Notes: generated from the letters alone by a model not told the origin. Counted from the first letter of the stretch, positions 1 through 9,854 are shown. The stretch is DNA of 60,289 nucleotides from Candidatus Dormiibacterota bacterium (GCA_003151935.1 PLYZ01000075.1:1-60289); one strand, 5' to 3'. A program made the numbers and translations.

Positions 1-2
1 GT

Positions 3-51
3 TGCAACGACTCCATGAACCCAAGACTGGGATTACACCCGTTTGGCGCCA
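3..51 (+). repeat. Left arm of bipartite terminal inverted repeat
   Basis: Positions 3-25 are the exact reverse complement of 60267-60289. After 15 unrelated bases (26-40), positions 41-51 (GTTTGGCGCCA) are the exact reverse complement of 60241-60251, with the same 15-base gap at the other end. The inner block contains the palindrome TTGGCGCCAA. What the element is remains unknown. Confidence 0.85.
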
Positions 52-70
52 ACCGTGCCCCTGCGGAATC

Positions 71-83
71 TAATCTGAGTCAG
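71..83 (+). promoter_or_regulatory. Putative leaderless promoter of the ChlI-VWA gene
   Basis: TAATCT at 71-76 lies exactly 6 nt before the GTG start at 83. That is where a -10 box would sit if transcription began at the start codon. There is no Shine-Dalgarno sequence and no clear -35. Confidence 0.5.
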
Positions 84-2179
84 TGAGCATCACGCTCGAC
101 CGGCACAGCTTTCCCTTCACCGCGATCGTGGGTCAGGAGTCCATGAAGCTCGCCCTGATCCTGAACGCCGTCGTGCCGACCATCGGCGGCGTCCTCATCC
201 GCGGAGAGAAGGGGACCGGCAAGTCGACCGCCGTCCGCGGCCTGGCCCGCCTCCTGCCCGAGCACGAGGTGGTGGAAGGCTGTCATTTCGGCTGCGACCC
301 CACCGACCTCGAAGCGCTCTGTGCCGACTGCCGCCAGAGGTTCAAGTCCGCCGGCGTGCTGCCCTCCCATAAGCGCCGCATGCGGGTCGTCGAGCTGCCC
401 ATCAACTCATCGGAGGACCGCGTGGTCGGAACGATCGACATCGAAGCCGCCCTGCGCACCGGGACCAAGCGGTTCGAACCCGGAGTCCTCGCCGAGGCCA
501 ACCGGAACATCCTGTACGTCGACGAGGTCAACCTACTGGATGACCACATCGTCGACGTCCTCCTCGACGCCGCGGCGATGGGCGTCAACGTCGTGGAGCG
601 CGAGGGCGTGTCGTTCGCCCATCCATCGCGGTTCATCCTCGTCGGGACGATGAATCCAGAAGAAGGCGAGCTGCGGCCGCAGCTGCTCGACCGCTTCGGG
701 CTGTGTGTCGACGTCGAAGGCATCCGCGATCCCGACGAGCGGGTGCTTATCGCCGAGCGCGATGCCGCTTTCAAGCGAGGCGACCACGAGTTCGCAAACG
801 AGTTCGCCGCGGCCGACCGCAATCTCTCCCGCGCCTTGGCGGAGGCGATCGCCGCCGTGAAAAACGTCCGCGTCACGCCCGGCCACGCGCGCCTCATCTC
901 CTCGATCTGCGTCGAGGCCGCGGTGCTCGGACACCGAGCGGACGTCGTCATCGACCACGCCTCGCGCGCCCTCGCGGCGTATCGCCGGCATGCGACTCCC
1001 AGTCGCGAGGACATCTATGACGCCGCGACCCTTGCGCTCGCCCACCGGGCCAGGCAGCCCCTGCGCAGGGACCCAGACGAGACCACCTCGCCATCCGAAC
1101 AGGGCGAAGAGCAGCAGGGTTCCAAGCCGTCCGAGTCCGAACCGGGTGATCCGCAAGCCTCCGACAGCGAGTCCGCCGCGGACTCGTCGGCCGAGGCGAG
1201 CGCCAGCGCTTCGGATAGCGGTGAGCAGACCGCCGGCAGCGATCAGGGGATGACCACTGGAGGCTCGAGCGGAAATGAATCGGCCCCCGACGCGCTCGAG
1301 ACCTTCAACCTCCGGCGGATCGACCTTCCCCGCCAGCGCCGCGTGCGCAAGCAGGGCGGCAAGCGCTCGGCGAGCCAGACGGCGGATCGCCGGGGACGCT
1401 ACGTGCGCGCCGAGCCCAGGGCGAAGGTCAACGACCTTGCCATCGACGCGACAGTCCGGGCGGCCGCCCCGATGCAGAAGAATCGCGGCCGTCTGGCCGG
1501 CGAACGGCTGAAGCTCGAGCGGGCGGATCTGCGGCAGAAGGTTCGCGAGCGCAAGATCGGCAATCTCATCGTGTTCGTGGTCGACGCGTCGGCGTCGATG
1601 GACGCCGAGCAGCGCATGGCGGCGACCAAAGGCGCCATCCTCTCGCTGCTGCAGGACGCCTACGTGCGGCGCGACCGCGTGGCCGTGGTCATTTTCAAAA
1701 ACCGAACGGCCGAAGTCGTGCTGCGTCCCACCTCCAGCGTGTCGCTCGCGCGCCGCCGTCTCGAGAAGCTTTCGGTCGGCGGGACCACCCCGCTGACGCA
1801 CGGCCTGATGGCCGGATACAAGGTCGTGAAGACCGAGCTGCTGCGCGACCCGACCATCCGCCCGCTGCTCGTGCTCATAAGCGACGGCCGCGGCAACATC
1901 TCGATGTTCAAGGAAGAGCCTCTAGTCGAGGCGCAGAAGGTGGCGGCGCTGATCGAGTCGGAGGACATCGACGCCCTGGTCATCGACTCCGCGCGCGACT
2001 ACAGCCACCTTCCCTCGGTGCAGCACCTCGCGCGGGTTGCCCCGATGTACCAGACCTACGCGATCAACGCATGCGCCGACCTGGCCGAGCGGATGGGCGC
2101 CCGCTACTACGGCCTCTACGACCTGTCGCGCGACGAAATCGCGTCGGCGGTGGAAAGGGAGCTGGGCCGAGCCCGGTAA
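83..2179 (+). CDS. Magnesium/cobalt chelatase-like protein, ChlI AAA+ domain fused to VWA domain
   Basis: This 698-residue protein joins a ChlI/BchI-type AAA+ ATPase to a BchD-like von Willebrand A domain, the architecture of putative cobaltochelatases (TIGR02442 type). Walker A is GEKGTGKST at residues 41-49 and Walker B is ILYVDEVN near 143-150. Cysteines at about 67, 71, 80 and 83 form a possible metal-binding insertion. An acidic, Ser-rich linker (about 330-410) leads to the VWA domain, whose MIDAS motif DASAS is at 501-505. Such proteins use ATP to drive metal insertion by a large subunit (ChlH/CobN); none is encoded here. Its AAA part is closely similar to the next gene. The GTG start is chosen because the fold begins at once and a -10-like box lies 6 nt upstream. 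It could instead be a MoxR-like chaperone acting on another target. Confidence 0.85.
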   Translation: MSITLDRHSFPFTAIVGQESMKLALILNAVVPTIGGVLIRGEKGTGKSTAVRGLARLLPEHEVVEGCHFGCDPTDLEALCADCRQRFKSAGVLPSHKRRMRVVELPINSSEDRVVGTIDIEAALRTGTKRFEPGVLAEANRNILYVDEVNLLDDHIVDVLLDAAAMGVNVVEREGVSFAHPSRFILVGTMNPEEGELRPQLLDRFGLCVDVEGIRDPDERVLIAERDAAFKRGDHEFANEFAAADRNLSRALAEAIAAVKNVRVTPGHARLISSICVEAAVLGHRADVVIDHASRALAAYRRHATPSREDIYDAATLALAHRARQPLRRDPDETTSPSEQGEEQQGSKPSESEPGDPQASDSESAADSSAEASASASDSGEQTAGSDQGMTTGGSSGNESAPDALETFNLRRIDLPRQRRVRKQGGKRSASQTADRRGRYVRAEPRAKVNDLAIDATVRAAAPMQKNRGRLAGERLKLERADLRQKVRERKIGNLIVFVVDASASMDAEQRMAATKGAILSLLQDAYVRRDRVAVVIFKNRTAEVVLRPTSSVSLARRRLEKLSVGGTTPLTHGLMAGYKVVKTELLRDPTIRPLLVLISDGRGNISMFKEEPLVEAQKVAALIESEDIDALVIDSARDYSHLPSVQHLARVAPMYQTYAINACADLAERMGARYYGLYDLSRDEIASAVERELGRAR

Positions 2180-2182
2180 AGG

Positions 2183-2230
2183 TATGAGGGAAAACCCGGA
2201 ATGGTTTTCCCTGCGCGCAAGCGGCGTAAA
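2183..2230 (+). repeat. Repeat family C, copy 1 (hairpin after the ChlI-VWA gene)
   Basis: AGGGAAAACC (2187-2196) and GGTTTTCCCT (2203-2212) form a perfect 10-bp stem with a 6-nt loop, 7 nt after the stop codon. No T-run follows, so it is not a classical terminator. The flanking bases resemble the minus-strand sequence of the hairpin at 45481-45511, so the two look like copies of one element. The rest of the gap to 2417 holds a second stem (GGCTGGG/CCCAGCC near 2358-2376) and no gene. Confidence 0.55.
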
Positions 2231-2417
2231 GGATGGGACTCACTGATTGCATCGCCAGGGCGCTACGCGCGTGGCTGCTCCCATTCCGGTATATCGATGG
2301 GATTTTCTAAGAAGCTGGAGCCTAACCACGATTGGCGGCCTGAGGCACAAAGTTGCGGCTGGGTGGAACCCAGCCGCCCATGCGACGCTGGAATCACACC
2401 CCGGTAACATCAACGCC

Positions 2418-3449
2418 ATGGCAATCGACCGCTACTCCTATCCTTTCACCGCGATCGTCGGCCAGGAGCAGATGAAGCTGGCCCTGGTCCTGAACGCGAT
2501 CAACCCGTCGATCGGCGGCGTGCTGATCCGGGGCGAGAAGGGCACAGGCAAGTCCACCGCGGTGCGCGCGCTCGCGAAGCTGCTGCCCGAGCAGCAGGTG
2601 GTCGAGGGCTGCCACTTCGGATGCCATCCGGACGACCCAGAGGACTGGTGTCTCGACTGCCGCGAGCGGGCGTGCTCCGGAGCCCTGCCGGTCACCACCC
2701 GCCGCATGCGGGTCGTGGAGCTGCCGATCAACGCCTCCGAAGACCGCGTGGTCGGAACGATCGACCTGGAGGCGGCGTTGAAGGAGGGCTCCCGGCGATT
2801 CGAGCCCGGCGTGCTCGCCGAGGCCAACCGCAACATCCTCTACGTCGACGAGGTAAACCTGCTAGACGACCACATCGTCGACGTCCTCCTCGATGCAGCG
2901 GCGATGGGCATCAACACCGTCGAGCGCGAGGGCGTGTCGGTCTCGCACCCGTCGCGCTTCATCCTCGTCGGGACGATGAACCCCGAGGAGGGTGAGCTTC
3001 GGCCGCAGCTGCTCGACCGGTTTGGGCTCTGCGTCGACGTGGAAGGCATTCGCGACCTCGACCAGCGCGTCGCGATCGTGGAGAAGCGCGCCGGGTGGGA
3101 GGACGATCCCAACCTCTTCTACCAGCAGCACGCCGAGTCGGAGCAGAGCGTCCGCTCGCAGATCGCGGAAGCCATCGCGACATTCCCCGAGGTCAATCTG
3201 CCCCGTGAGATCCTGCGGCTCATCGCGCAGATCTCGATCGCGCTCGAGGTGGACGGGCACCGCTCCGACCTCGTGTGCGCGCGTGCCGCGCAGGCGAAGG
3301 CCGCCTACGACAGCGCGGATAAGGTCGCCGTCAAGCACGTCGGTGAGGTCGCCGAGATGGTGTTCGCGCATCGAGTGCATTCGGTGCCGTTCGGCAAGGG
3401 CGGTCCGAACCTCGGCGAGGTGATCACGCGCATGATCGGCCAGGCGTGA
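2418..3449 (+). CDS. Magnesium chelatase ATPase subunit I (ChlI/BchI-like)
   Basis: This 343-residue AAA+ ATPase is strongly similar to the first part of the preceding protein but has no VWA domain. Walker A GEKGTGKS is at residues 39-46, followed by the cysteine insertion (CHFGC, then CLDC and a further Cys) and Walker [12 protein letters not shown] 2418 is preferred because the conserved sequence starts there ([17 protein letters not shown]). An in-frame TTG start farther upstream would add an unconserved tail. In the chelatase family ChlI forms a hexamer that works with a D subunit and the catalytic H/CobN subunit. The neighbouring ChlI-VWA fusion could be the D-like partner. The two genes probably arose by duplication. 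Confidence 0.85.
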   Translation: MAIDRYSYPFTAIVGQEQMKLALVLNAINPSIGGVLIRGEKGTGKSTAVRALAKLLPEQQVVEGCHFGCHPDDPEDWCLDCRERACSGALPVTTRRMRVVELPINASEDRVVGTIDLEAALKEGSRRFEPGVLAEANRNILYVDEVNLLDDHIVDVLLDAAAMGINTVEREGVSVSHPSRFILVGTMNPEEGELRPQLLDRFGLCVDVEGIRDLDQRVAIVEKRAGWEDDPNLFYQQHAESEQSVRSQIAEAIATFPEVNLPREILRLIAQISIALEVDGHRSDLVCARAAQAKAAYDSADKVAVKHVGEVAEMVFAHRVHSVPFGKGGPNLGEVITRMIGQA

Positions 3450-3793
3450 GCGCCTCGACCGAAGCGACCATCACCGCTTTCAACGAAGCATTCGGCCACC
3501 ATGACGTGGATGCCGTGATGGCGCTCATGACCGACGACTGCATCTTCGAGAACACGCTGCCGACGCCTGATGGCGAGCGGCACGTCGGTCAGAAAGCAGT
3601 ACGCGAGTTCTGGAAACAGTTCTTCCACGACTCGCCTCGCGCGACTTTCGAAACCGAGGAGATGGTGGTCGCGGGCGACCGCGCGGCGGTGCGCTGGCGC
3701 TTCGACTGGGGCGACGGCCATATCCGCGGGATCGACCTGTTCAAGGTGCGCGACGGGAAGGTGGCGGAAAAGCTCTCCTACGTAAAAGGCTGA
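3446..3793 (+). CDS. SnoaL-like / NTF2-like family protein
   Basis: This 115-residue protein has the size and pattern of the SnoaL/NTF2 cone-shaped fold: an N-terminal helix ([20 protein letters not shown]), then TDDCIFE, and a C-terminal strand pair ([25 protein letters not shown]). Members include small hydrolases, isomerases and ligand-binding proteins, so no reaction can be assigned. The GTG start overlaps the stop of the ChlI gene as GTGA, which implies translational coupling. A role with the chelatase-like ATPases is possible but only inferred. Confidence 0.75.
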   Translation: MSASTEATITAFNEAFGHHDVDAVMALMTDDCIFENTLPTPDGERHVGQKAVREFWKQFFHDSPRATFETEEMVVAGDRAAVRWRFDWGDGHIRGIDLFKVRDGKVAEKLSYVKG

Positions 3794-3835
3794 GGCCCCT
3801 AAGAACACATGGCGGGAAACCCGGCGCACCGGTTC

Positions 3836-3849
3836 TAGACTTTTGCCCG
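3836..3849 (+). promoter_or_regulatory. Putative leaderless promoter of the MoxR operon
   Basis: TAGACT (3836-3841) is followed by 7 nt and the GTG start at 3849. There is no Shine-Dalgarno sequence. The same layout recurs at many starts in this window. Confidence 0.5.
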
Positions 3850-4811
3850 TGTCCGCATCCCAGGAACAGACCCTCGAACCCCAGCGCGCCGCGGAGCTCC
3901 TCGGCCGGATCGAAGAGAACGTCCATCTCGTCATCGTGGGCAAGGAGCACGTGGTCCGGCTGGCCATCACCGGACTTGTCGCGGGCGGACATGTCCTGCT
4001 GCAGGACCTGCCGGGCACGGGAAAGACAATGCTCGCCCGCGCGCTCGCGACGTCGGTGGGAGGGACCTTCCGGCGCATCCAGTGCACGCCGGACCTACTC
4101 CCTTCCGACATCACCGGCTCGAGCATCTTCAATCAGAAGGACCTGAGCTTCGAGTTCATCCCCGGCCCGATCTTCGCCAACGTGGTGCTGGCGGACGAGG
4201 TCAATCGTGCGACGCCGCGCAGCCAGTCGGCGCTGCTCGAGGCGATGGGCGAGGGCCAGGTCACTGTGGAGGGCACGACCAGGACTCTCGAGCGTCCTTT
4301 CTTCGTGATCGCAACCCAGAACCCGACCGAATTTCACGGCACGTATCCCCTTCCGGAATCGCAGCTCGACCGGTTCATCCTGTCGGCCGAGATGGGGGCA
4401 CCCACTGACGCCGAAGCGATGGAGGTGCTCGCCCGGCGCGAGCGCGGCGACCCGATCAGCCAGCTCAGCGGGGTGGTCGACCTGGGTGACGTGCTCGAGC
4501 TGCAGGACGCATGCCTTCGCGTCGTGGCGGCGCCGGCGATCCGCACCTACATCGTCTCGCTGCTCCAGGGCGTCCGCGCCCGGCCGGACGTCCTGCTGCC
4601 GGCTAGCATGCGATCGGGCGTCTACCTGCAGCGCGCCGCGCAGGCGTGGGCGCTCTTCGAAGGCCGGGACTTCGTCCTCCCCGATGATGTGAAGCTGCTC
4701 GCCGGACCGGTGCTGGCCCACCGCCTGAGCATGCGCGGCCGGGCGAAGGCTGACGAGATGGTCCAGGCATTGGTCGCCTCGCTTCCTATACCGCCGCTGA
4801 GGCAGCACTGA
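3849..4811 (+). CDS. MoxR-family AAA+ ATPase
   Basis: This protein of about 320 residues has MoxR-type AAA+ motifs: Walker A in LPGTGKT near residue 55, Walker B VVLADEVNRA, and the sensor segment FFVIATQNPTE, followed by a C-terminal lid domain. MoxR proteins act as ATP-driven chaperones that mature enzyme complexes or envelope proteins. It is followed by DUF58 and TgpA-type transglutaminase genes, a widespread conserved trio (MoxR-DUF58-TgpA) linked to cell-envelope functions. GTG 3849 is chosen because a -10-like TAGACT ends 7 nt upstream. TTG 3843 is an alternative that adds two residues. Confidence 0.9.
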   Translation: MSASQEQTLEPQRAAELLGRIEENVHLVIVGKEHVVRLAITGLVAGGHVLLQDLPGTGKTMLARALATSVGGTFRRIQCTPDLLPSDITGSSIFNQKDLSFEFIPGPIFANVVLADEVNRATPRSQSALLEAMGEGQVTVEGTTRTLERPFFVIATQNPTEFHGTYPLPESQLDRFILSAEMGAPTDAEAMEVLARRERGDPISQLSGVVDLGDVLELQDACLRVVAAPAIRTYIVSLLQGVRARPDVLLPASMRSGVYLQRAAQAWALFEGRDFVLPDDVKLLAGPVLAHRLSMRGRAKADEMVQALVASLPIPPLRQH

Positions 4812-4823
4812 TCAAACTTGGAA

Positions 4824-4887
4824 CCCCCCACCGGTCAGAGCTCGCTCCGCGAGCTGTGACCACCTCCCCAGCGAGTGGGGAGGTCAA
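4824..4887 (+). repeat. Repeat family A, copy 1, carrying the Shine-Dalgarno of the DUF58 gene
   Basis: The gap between moxR and the DUF58 gene is almost entirely a palindromic element: a small GAGCTCGC...GCGAGCT inverted pair, then CACCTCCCC/GGGGAGGT arms near 4861-4884. The 3' arm GGGGAGGT ends 3 nt before the GTG start and is the only ribosome-binding site visible. Related copies lie at about 31732-31780, 47589-47650 and 47708-47770. Confidence 0.7.
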
Positions 4888-6051
4888 GTGAGCCCTACGC
4901 CCAGGCTGGTTGGCGCGCTCGCCCTGGCCGCGGTGATCGAGTACTACGGCGCGAGCTCTGAGGTCCCGTGGCTCTTTTTGCTCGCGAGCTGGATCGCAGC
5001 GCTCTGCGCCGTCTCGCTCATCTTCGCGCTGTGGAACCGCGCCGGCCTCCGCCTGCACCTGAGCGTCCGCGGCGCGAGCGCCGCTCCCGGCTCGCCCGCC
5101 GGAGACCTGCCCACGCACCTGATGCGCAACGCGCCGCTGCCTGAGCCGATCTTCGAGGGCGACGCTCTTTCAATGGAGATTGGTCTGGACACGACAGGTG
5201 CGGCACGGGGCCCAGCCCGCCTGGTCGGCTTCATCGGCTCGCAGGAGATCAGCGCCGCCACCGGGCTGGTGCCGAGATCGGGTTGGAGGCAGGGGGTCGA
5301 GCTGCGAGGGCTTCGCCGGGGACCGGTCGACGCACGCGCATGGGTGCTGGAGTCGAGCGACTTCGCCGGCTTATTCCGCAGCCGGCGCGCGAACCCCGAC
5401 GCCGAGGTCGCGCTCGTGCTCCCTCGGGTTACCTCCCTGGCCGCCCGGCCGCAGGCTCGGGAGCTCGAGGCGAGTGTGGCAGCGCCGCGCGCTGGGTCCG
5501 GCACCGAGATGTTCGGTGTGCGCGAGTACCGCCCGGGGGATTCGTTGCGCAGGATCCACTGGCGCTCGAGTGCCCGGCACGGAGAGCTCGTCGTGCGCGA
5601 GTACGAGCCGCCCGGCATTCAGACGCTAGGCATTTTCTGCGACCCCGGCCCGGCCAACTCTGAGGTCGCTGACCAGGTCGCGCGCCTCGCCGCCTCAGAA
5701 GCGTGGGATTGCATCCGCAATGGCGGCCGGGTGATGTTGTGGGGGCCCGGCCTCACGGCGAGCGAACCCGGTGAGGCACGCTCGCTATGGGCGGCGCTCG
5801 AGTGGCTCGCGCGCTACCCGACCCGAGCCGCAGGCGGCCAGGATGCGGATCCGCCGAGGGTGACTGAGGCGGTGGCCGTCACCGGCGGCGCCCACCCCGA
5901 GGTCGTCGAAGCGCTCGAGATGGTGCGGCGTCGCGGAGGGATGGTCCGCGCCTGGGTGGTTGGAGACGCCGGGCGCGCGCAGGGCGCAATCGAAAAGTTC
6001 ATGGATCTGGACGGCCCGGTCGAGCATGTCGGTACGGAATGGCCGCTTTGA
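4888..6051 (+). CDS. DUF58 domain-containing membrane protein
   Basis: This 387-residue protein starts with a hydrophobic hairpin (about residues 5-50: [12 protein letters not shown], then [20 protein letters not shown]). The DUF58 signature follows near residues 205-250 ([31 protein letters not shown] in the sequence order [19 protein letters not shown]). DUF58 proteins are usually the partner of a MoxR ATPase, as here, and have a VWA-like region after the motif. The biochemical role is not established. The GTG start is preceded by GGGGAGGT from repeat A. The 3' end overlaps the transglutaminase gene by 13 nt, so the trio is very likely one operon. Confidence 0.85.
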   Translation: MSPTPRLVGALALAAVIEYYGASSEVPWLFLLASWIAALCAVSLIFALWNRAGLRLHLSVRGASAAPGSPAGDLPTHLMRNAPLPEPIFEGDALSMEIGLDTTGAARGPARLVGFIGSQEISAATGLVPRSGWRQGVELRGLRRGPVDARAWVLESSDFAGLFRSRRANPDAEVALVLPRVTSLAARPQARELEASVAAPRAGSGTEMFGVREYRPGDSLRRIHWRSSARHGELVVREYEPPGIQTLGIFCDPGPANSEVADQVARLAASEAWDCIRNGGRVMLWGPGLTASEPGEARSLWAALEWLARYPTRAAGGQDADPPRVTEAVAVTGGAHPEVVEALEMVRRRGGMVRAWVVGDAGRAQGAIEKFMDLDGPVEHVGTEWPL

Positions 6052-8045
6052 AGCTCCGGCTGCCGGCCTCGCCGGTCGAGAACTCCCTCGAAGGGCGGGC
6101 GTTCGTCTTCTCGGGCTTCTGCGTCGCGGTGCTCGCGATCGTGCTCTACGGGCAGGATTACGTTGTGCCGGCGGCCGGCGTCGCGGCGACGGCAATCGGC
6201 CACGTCGTCAGCTACCTCGGAAGAGCGCGCAAACGCAGCATGCTCGGCCAGGCGCTGCTCGCTTCCCTGGTGTTTGCGGGCCTGGCTTACTTCCTCGCCG
6301 ACTCGGTCCTGGCGCTCTTCGGAGGAGTGCTGCCGCAGGCGAACTTCGCCATCGCGCTCGTCGCAGTGACGAGCTTCGACCTCAAGACCCGCCGCAACTG
6401 CTATTCGAGCCTCTGGATCAGCCTGGCCATCCTCTACCTCGCTGCGGTTTACGCCTGGGACTATCCGTTCGGGATCCTCGTCGGGCTCTGGGCCGTGTGC
6501 CTGGCGGGTTTCTGGGTGGCGTCTCACCTGCGCCGGATGGGGGCCCGGCTGAGCGCTCCACCGGCGGCGCTGGCGGCGGTGGTGCTTGGCACGCTCGCGG
6601 TAGGTCTTGCCGGGTTCGTGCTCATCCCGCAGCCGACCTCGCTGGCGCCCAGTCCGGTGGTGGTCTCCCTGCCCAACTTCGTGAGCTTCAAAGGCGAGCT
6701 CGAGAACCCGGCCCTGCCGCTGGTGCAGCTGAGCGGCGACCCGTCGGGCGCGACGAGCACCATCGACCTCCACTACCGCGGCCGGCTCGGAGATTCGCCC
6801 GTGATGTACGTGAGAACCGGTGCGCCGGCCTACTGGCGCGGACTCGTCTTCGATACCTATCAGGGCGGGGTGTGGACAACGTCCAAACGTGGGTTCCTGG
6901 AGATGCAGCCGTACATCCCGCCGCGCTTGCTTCCACCCGCCCCGCCCAACAACCTCGGCACCTTCGTGCAGGTCTTCCGCGTCCTGCGGCCCCTGCCGGG
7001 TGTGATTAACGCCGCCTATCCGATCCAGAGCCTCTACGCACCGGTCACGTCGCTGCGCGAAGACTCCTACGGGACCTTTTTCACGCCGGACCTGTTGCAG
7101 CCTGGCCAGACCTACAGCGTCGTTTCCTACCTGCCCAACCTGACGGCGAACGAGCTCAAGAACGAGCCGGCCGCAAACGCTGCGCAGTTCATTGACCCCA
7201 TCTACCTCGACGACGGCGCGCTGTCGCAGCAGGCGCGCAGCCTGGCACTCACGGCGGTAGGCGGCCACACCGCGACCGAGTTCGACGAGGTGATGGCGCT
7301 GACCAACTACCTGCAGACGAATTTCCGCTACTCGCAGCAGCTTGGGCACGTTCCGGCGGGACGCGACCCGGTCGACTGGTTCCTGTTCGACGTCAAGATC
7401 GGCTACTGCGAGCAGTTCGCCACCGCCGAGACCTTGATGCTGCGCAGCCTCGGCATCCCCGCCCGGCTTGCCACCGGGTACTCCACGGGCACCTACGACC
7501 CCGTGCTCGACCAGTCGGTCGTTCGCGAGCACGACGCGCATGCCTGGGTCGAGGTGTGGTTTCCCAGCCACGGATGGGTGCCGGTCGACCCTTCGCCCGG
7601 CTTCTCAGCGCTGGCCGCGACGCAGTTCCCGTCGCACTGGGCGGCGGGAGGGATCGCGCGTCTCATACCTCACCTCGAGATCGGCGCGCCGCTGGGCGCG
7701 ATTGGCTCGCTTGGGCTGGTGGCGGTGATCCCGGTGGCGGTCGCAATCGCGGTGCTGGTGGTATTCGCCTGGGCCTGGCTGCGCACCCGGCGCAGGAGGG
7801 GAAGGGGAGGGACGAAAGCGGGACCCTGCGAATCGGAGCTGCTCCGTCTGTACGAGCGCGTCCAGAGAAAGCTTGGACGCCGCCGCGCGCCGCCAGAAAC
7901 GCCCCTGGAATATCTGAGTGGTGCGAGCCCTGGACCGGTGCTGGGGGTGCTTGAACAAGTCACGGACGCTGTCAATGAGGGCGCCTATGCGGGCCGCTGG
8001 CCGGACCCTAACGTGGTGCGCGGGCTCGCGGACCGCTTATCCTGA
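6039..8045 (+). CDS. TgpA-like membrane transglutaminase
   Basis: This 668-residue protein has several membrane segments in the first ~200 residues, an extracytoplasmic region, a transglutaminase-like core, and a late membrane segment (about 555-580: LGLVAVIPVAVAIAVLVVFAW), followed by a cytoplasmic Arg-rich tail. The papain-like triad is visible: Cys at about 457 (GYCEQFA), His at about 501 (DAHAWVE) and Asp at about 517 (WVPVDPSPG). This matches the TgpA/DUF3488-DUF4129 group, periplasmic or extracytoplasmic enzymes normally found next to MoxR and DUF58. The substrate is unknown. ATG 6039 overlaps the DUF58 gene. Confidence 0.88.
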   Translation: MAALKLRLPASPVENSLEGRAFVFSGFCVAVLAIVLYGQDYVVPAAGVAATAIGHVVSYLGRARKRSMLGQALLASLVFAGLAYFLADSVLALFGGVLPQANFAIALVAVTSFDLKTRRNCYSSLWISLAILYLAAVYAWDYPFGILVGLWAVCLAGFWVASHLRRMGARLSAPPAALAAVVLGTLAVGLAGFVLIPQPTSLAPSPVVVSLPNFVSFKGELENPALPLVQLSGDPSGATSTIDLHYRGRLGDSPVMYVRTGAPAYWRGLVFDTYQGGVWTTSKRGFLEMQPYIPPRLLPPAPPNNLGTFVQVFRVLRPLPGVINAAYPIQSLYAPVTSLREDSYGTFFTPDLLQPGQTYSVVSYLPNLTANELKNEPAANAAQFIDPIYLDDGALSQQARSLALTAVGGHTATEFDEVMALTNYLQTNFRYSQQLGHVPAGRDPVDWFLFDVKIGYCEQFATAETLMLRSLGIPARLATGYSTGTYDPVLDQSVVREHDAHAWVEVWFPSHGWVPVDPSPGFSALAATQFPSHWAAGGIARLIPHLEIGAPLGAIGSLGLVAVIPVAVAIAVLVVFAWAWLRTRRRRGRGGTKAGPCESELLRLYERVQRKLGRRRAPPETPLEYLSGASPGPVLGVLEQVTDAVNEGAYAGRWPDPNVVRGLADRLS

Positions 8046-8052
8046 CCCGCCG
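8038..8052 (+). promoter_or_regulatory. Putative leaderless promoter of pepF
   Basis: TATCCT (8038-8043) is followed by 8 nt and the GTG start at 8052. It overlaps the last codons of the transglutaminase gene (stop at 8045). No Shine-Dalgarno is seen. Confidence 0.45.
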
Positions 8053-9854
8053 TGGCCAAAGTCTTGAAGCAAACGGGTGCAGAGTCGGTTCGATGGGATC
8101 TCAGCGACCTCTACGCATCGCCGACTGACCCCGCGCTCGAGGCGACTCTCGCCCGAGCGCTGGAGCGCGCGAAGGATTTCGAAGCCGAATACAAGGGCAA
8201 GGTCGCGACCGTCGAGCCGCACGAGTTCGCGGCGATGATGCGACAGCTCGAGCAGAACGAGGAGGAGGCGGCGAAGCCGGAGGTCTACGCGTACCTGCTG
8301 CACAGCCAGAACACGCAGGAACCGGCCGCGGGAAGGGTCCTGGCCAGGGTGCGCGAAGCCGCCGCGGAGCGAGGCAGTCATGGCGTCTTCTTCTCGCTCG
8401 AGCTGGCTCAGGTCACCGACGAGCAGGCGGCCAAGCTCTACGCGCACCCCGACTCGTCTCGCTATCGCCACACGATCGAGGAGGCGCGCAAGTTCCGCCC
8501 GCATCAGCTGTCGGAGCCCGAGGAGCGTGTCCTGACGGACTTCAGCCCGGTCGGAAACTCCGCCTGGACCCGCCTGTTCGAGGAGCTGTGCTCCGGCGTC
8601 CGGGTGGAGCTGGACGGCAGGCAGCTCGCGCTCGAGGAGGCCTTGACCCGGCTTCGCGAGCCGGACCGCGAGATGCGAGTCCGCGCCAGTCACGCCATCA
8701 CAGGCGCGCTTGGGCATGACATTCGGACGCGCGGCTACATCTTCAATGTCATCCTGCAGGAGAAGGCGATAGACGACCGGCTCCGTCACTTCCCGTCGTG
8801 GATCTCGTCGCGGAACCTCGCGAACGAGACGTCGGACGAGGCGGTGCAGGCGCTCGTTGACGCTGTCACGGGCCGTTACGACATTTGCGTTCGCTACTAC
8901 CGGGTGAAGAAGCAGCTGCTCGGGGTCGGCGAGCTCCACGAGTGGGACCGCTACGCTCCGATCAACCAGGTGACCCGCGACCTCTCCTGGGACGACGCCA
9001 AAGAGCTCGTGCTGGGCTCGTTTCAGCGTTTTTCGAAGCGCACGGGAGTCCTGGTAGAGGACTTCTTCAACCACGGCTGGATCGACGCACCGGTCATTCC
9101 GGGCAAGGCAGGCGGGGCGTACTGCATGCCCGTGACGCCTCGCCACCATCCCTACGTGATGCTCAACTTCACGGGCAAGCTGCGAGACGCGCTGACTTTG
9201 GCGCATGAGCTGGGTCATGGCCTGCACGACCGTCTTGCCTCGAAGCAGCACATCTTCGACTTCCACCCGCCTCTGACCCTCGCGGAGACGGCGTCCGTCT
9301 TCGGTGAAGCGCTGACCTTCGACCGCATCATGGCCGAGGAGAAAGACCCGAAGATCCGGCTGGCCATGCTCTGCAGCCAGGTCGAGGACGCCTTCTCGAC
9401 GGTCTTCCGCCAGGTCGCCTTCAACCGCTACGAGGACGCCTGCCACACGGCTCGCCGGACCGAGGGCGAGCTGGCGGTCGAGCAGCTTGGCGAGATCTAC
9501 CAGGCCAAGCTGCAGCCGATGTTCGGCGACGCGCTCACGCTCACCGAAGAGCACAAGGTTTGGTGGAGTTACATCGAGCACTTCCTGCATACGCCGGGGT
9601 ACGTATACGCGTACGCGTTCGGAAATCTCCTCGCGCTGTCCGTCTATCACCGCTATCTCGAGAGTGGTCCGGAGTTCGTGGACGAATACCTGGAGTTTCT
9701 GGCGGCCGGCGGATCGACCCGGCCGGACGAGCTCGTGCGGCGCATCGGGATGGACATCACCGACCCGGGTTTCTGGGACTCGGGGTTGAAGATCCTCGAC
9801 GGAATGGTGGGCGAGATCGAGCGCCTGGCCGGGGCGTCCTCAGCGGACCGATAG
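8052..9854 (+). CDS. pepF: Oligoendopeptidase F (M3 family zinc metallopeptidase)
   Basis: This 600-residue protein has the M3 active-site motif HELGH at residues 385-389 within LTLAHELGHGLHD, and the downstream ETASVFGEAL segment that supplies the third zinc ligand (Glu). Length and layout fit the PepF/M3B family, cytoplasmic enzymes that cut short peptides. The N-terminal half is helical, as expected for the channel-forming part. The GTG start follows a TATCCT box by 8 nt. The gene lies alone between the MoxR trio and the pentose phosphate operon. Confidence 0.92.
   Translation: MAKVLKQTGAESVRWDLSDLYASPTDPALEATLARALERAKDFEAEYKGKVATVEPHEFAAMMRQLEQNEEEAAKPEVYAYLLHSQNTQEPAAGRVLARVREAAAERGSHGVFFSLELAQVTDEQAAKLYAHPDSSRYRHTIEEARKFRPHQLSEPEERVLTDFSPVGNSAWTRLFEELCSGVRVELDGRQLALEEALTRLREPDREMRVRASHAITGALGHDIRTRGYIFNVILQEKAIDDRLRHFPSWISSRNLANETSDEAVQALVDAVTGRYDICVRYYRVKKQLLGVGELHEWDRYAPINQVTRDLSWDDAKELVLGSFQRFSKRTGVLVEDFFNHGWIDAPVIPGKAGGAYCMPVTPRHHPYVMLNFTGKLRDALTLAHELGHGLHDRLASKQHIFDFHPPLTLAETASVFGEALTFDRIMAEEKDPKIRLAMLCSQVEDAFSTVFRQVAFNRYEDACHTARRTEGELAVEQLGEIYQAKLQPMFGDALTLTEEHKVWWSYIEHFLHTPGYVYAYAFGNLLALSVYHRYLESGPEFVDEYLEFLAAGGSTRPDELVRRIGMDITDPGFWDSGLKILDGMVGEIERLAGASSADR

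Noticed and set aside
2213-2417. Possible cobalamin riboswitch before the second ChlI gene
   Set aside because: Only simple stems are present; no B12-box-like sequence or expected multi-helix core was seen.
5814-7571. Minus-strand frame of 585 residues
   Set aside because: It lies opposite the DUF58 and transglutaminase genes, which have clear motifs; the frame has shadow composition.
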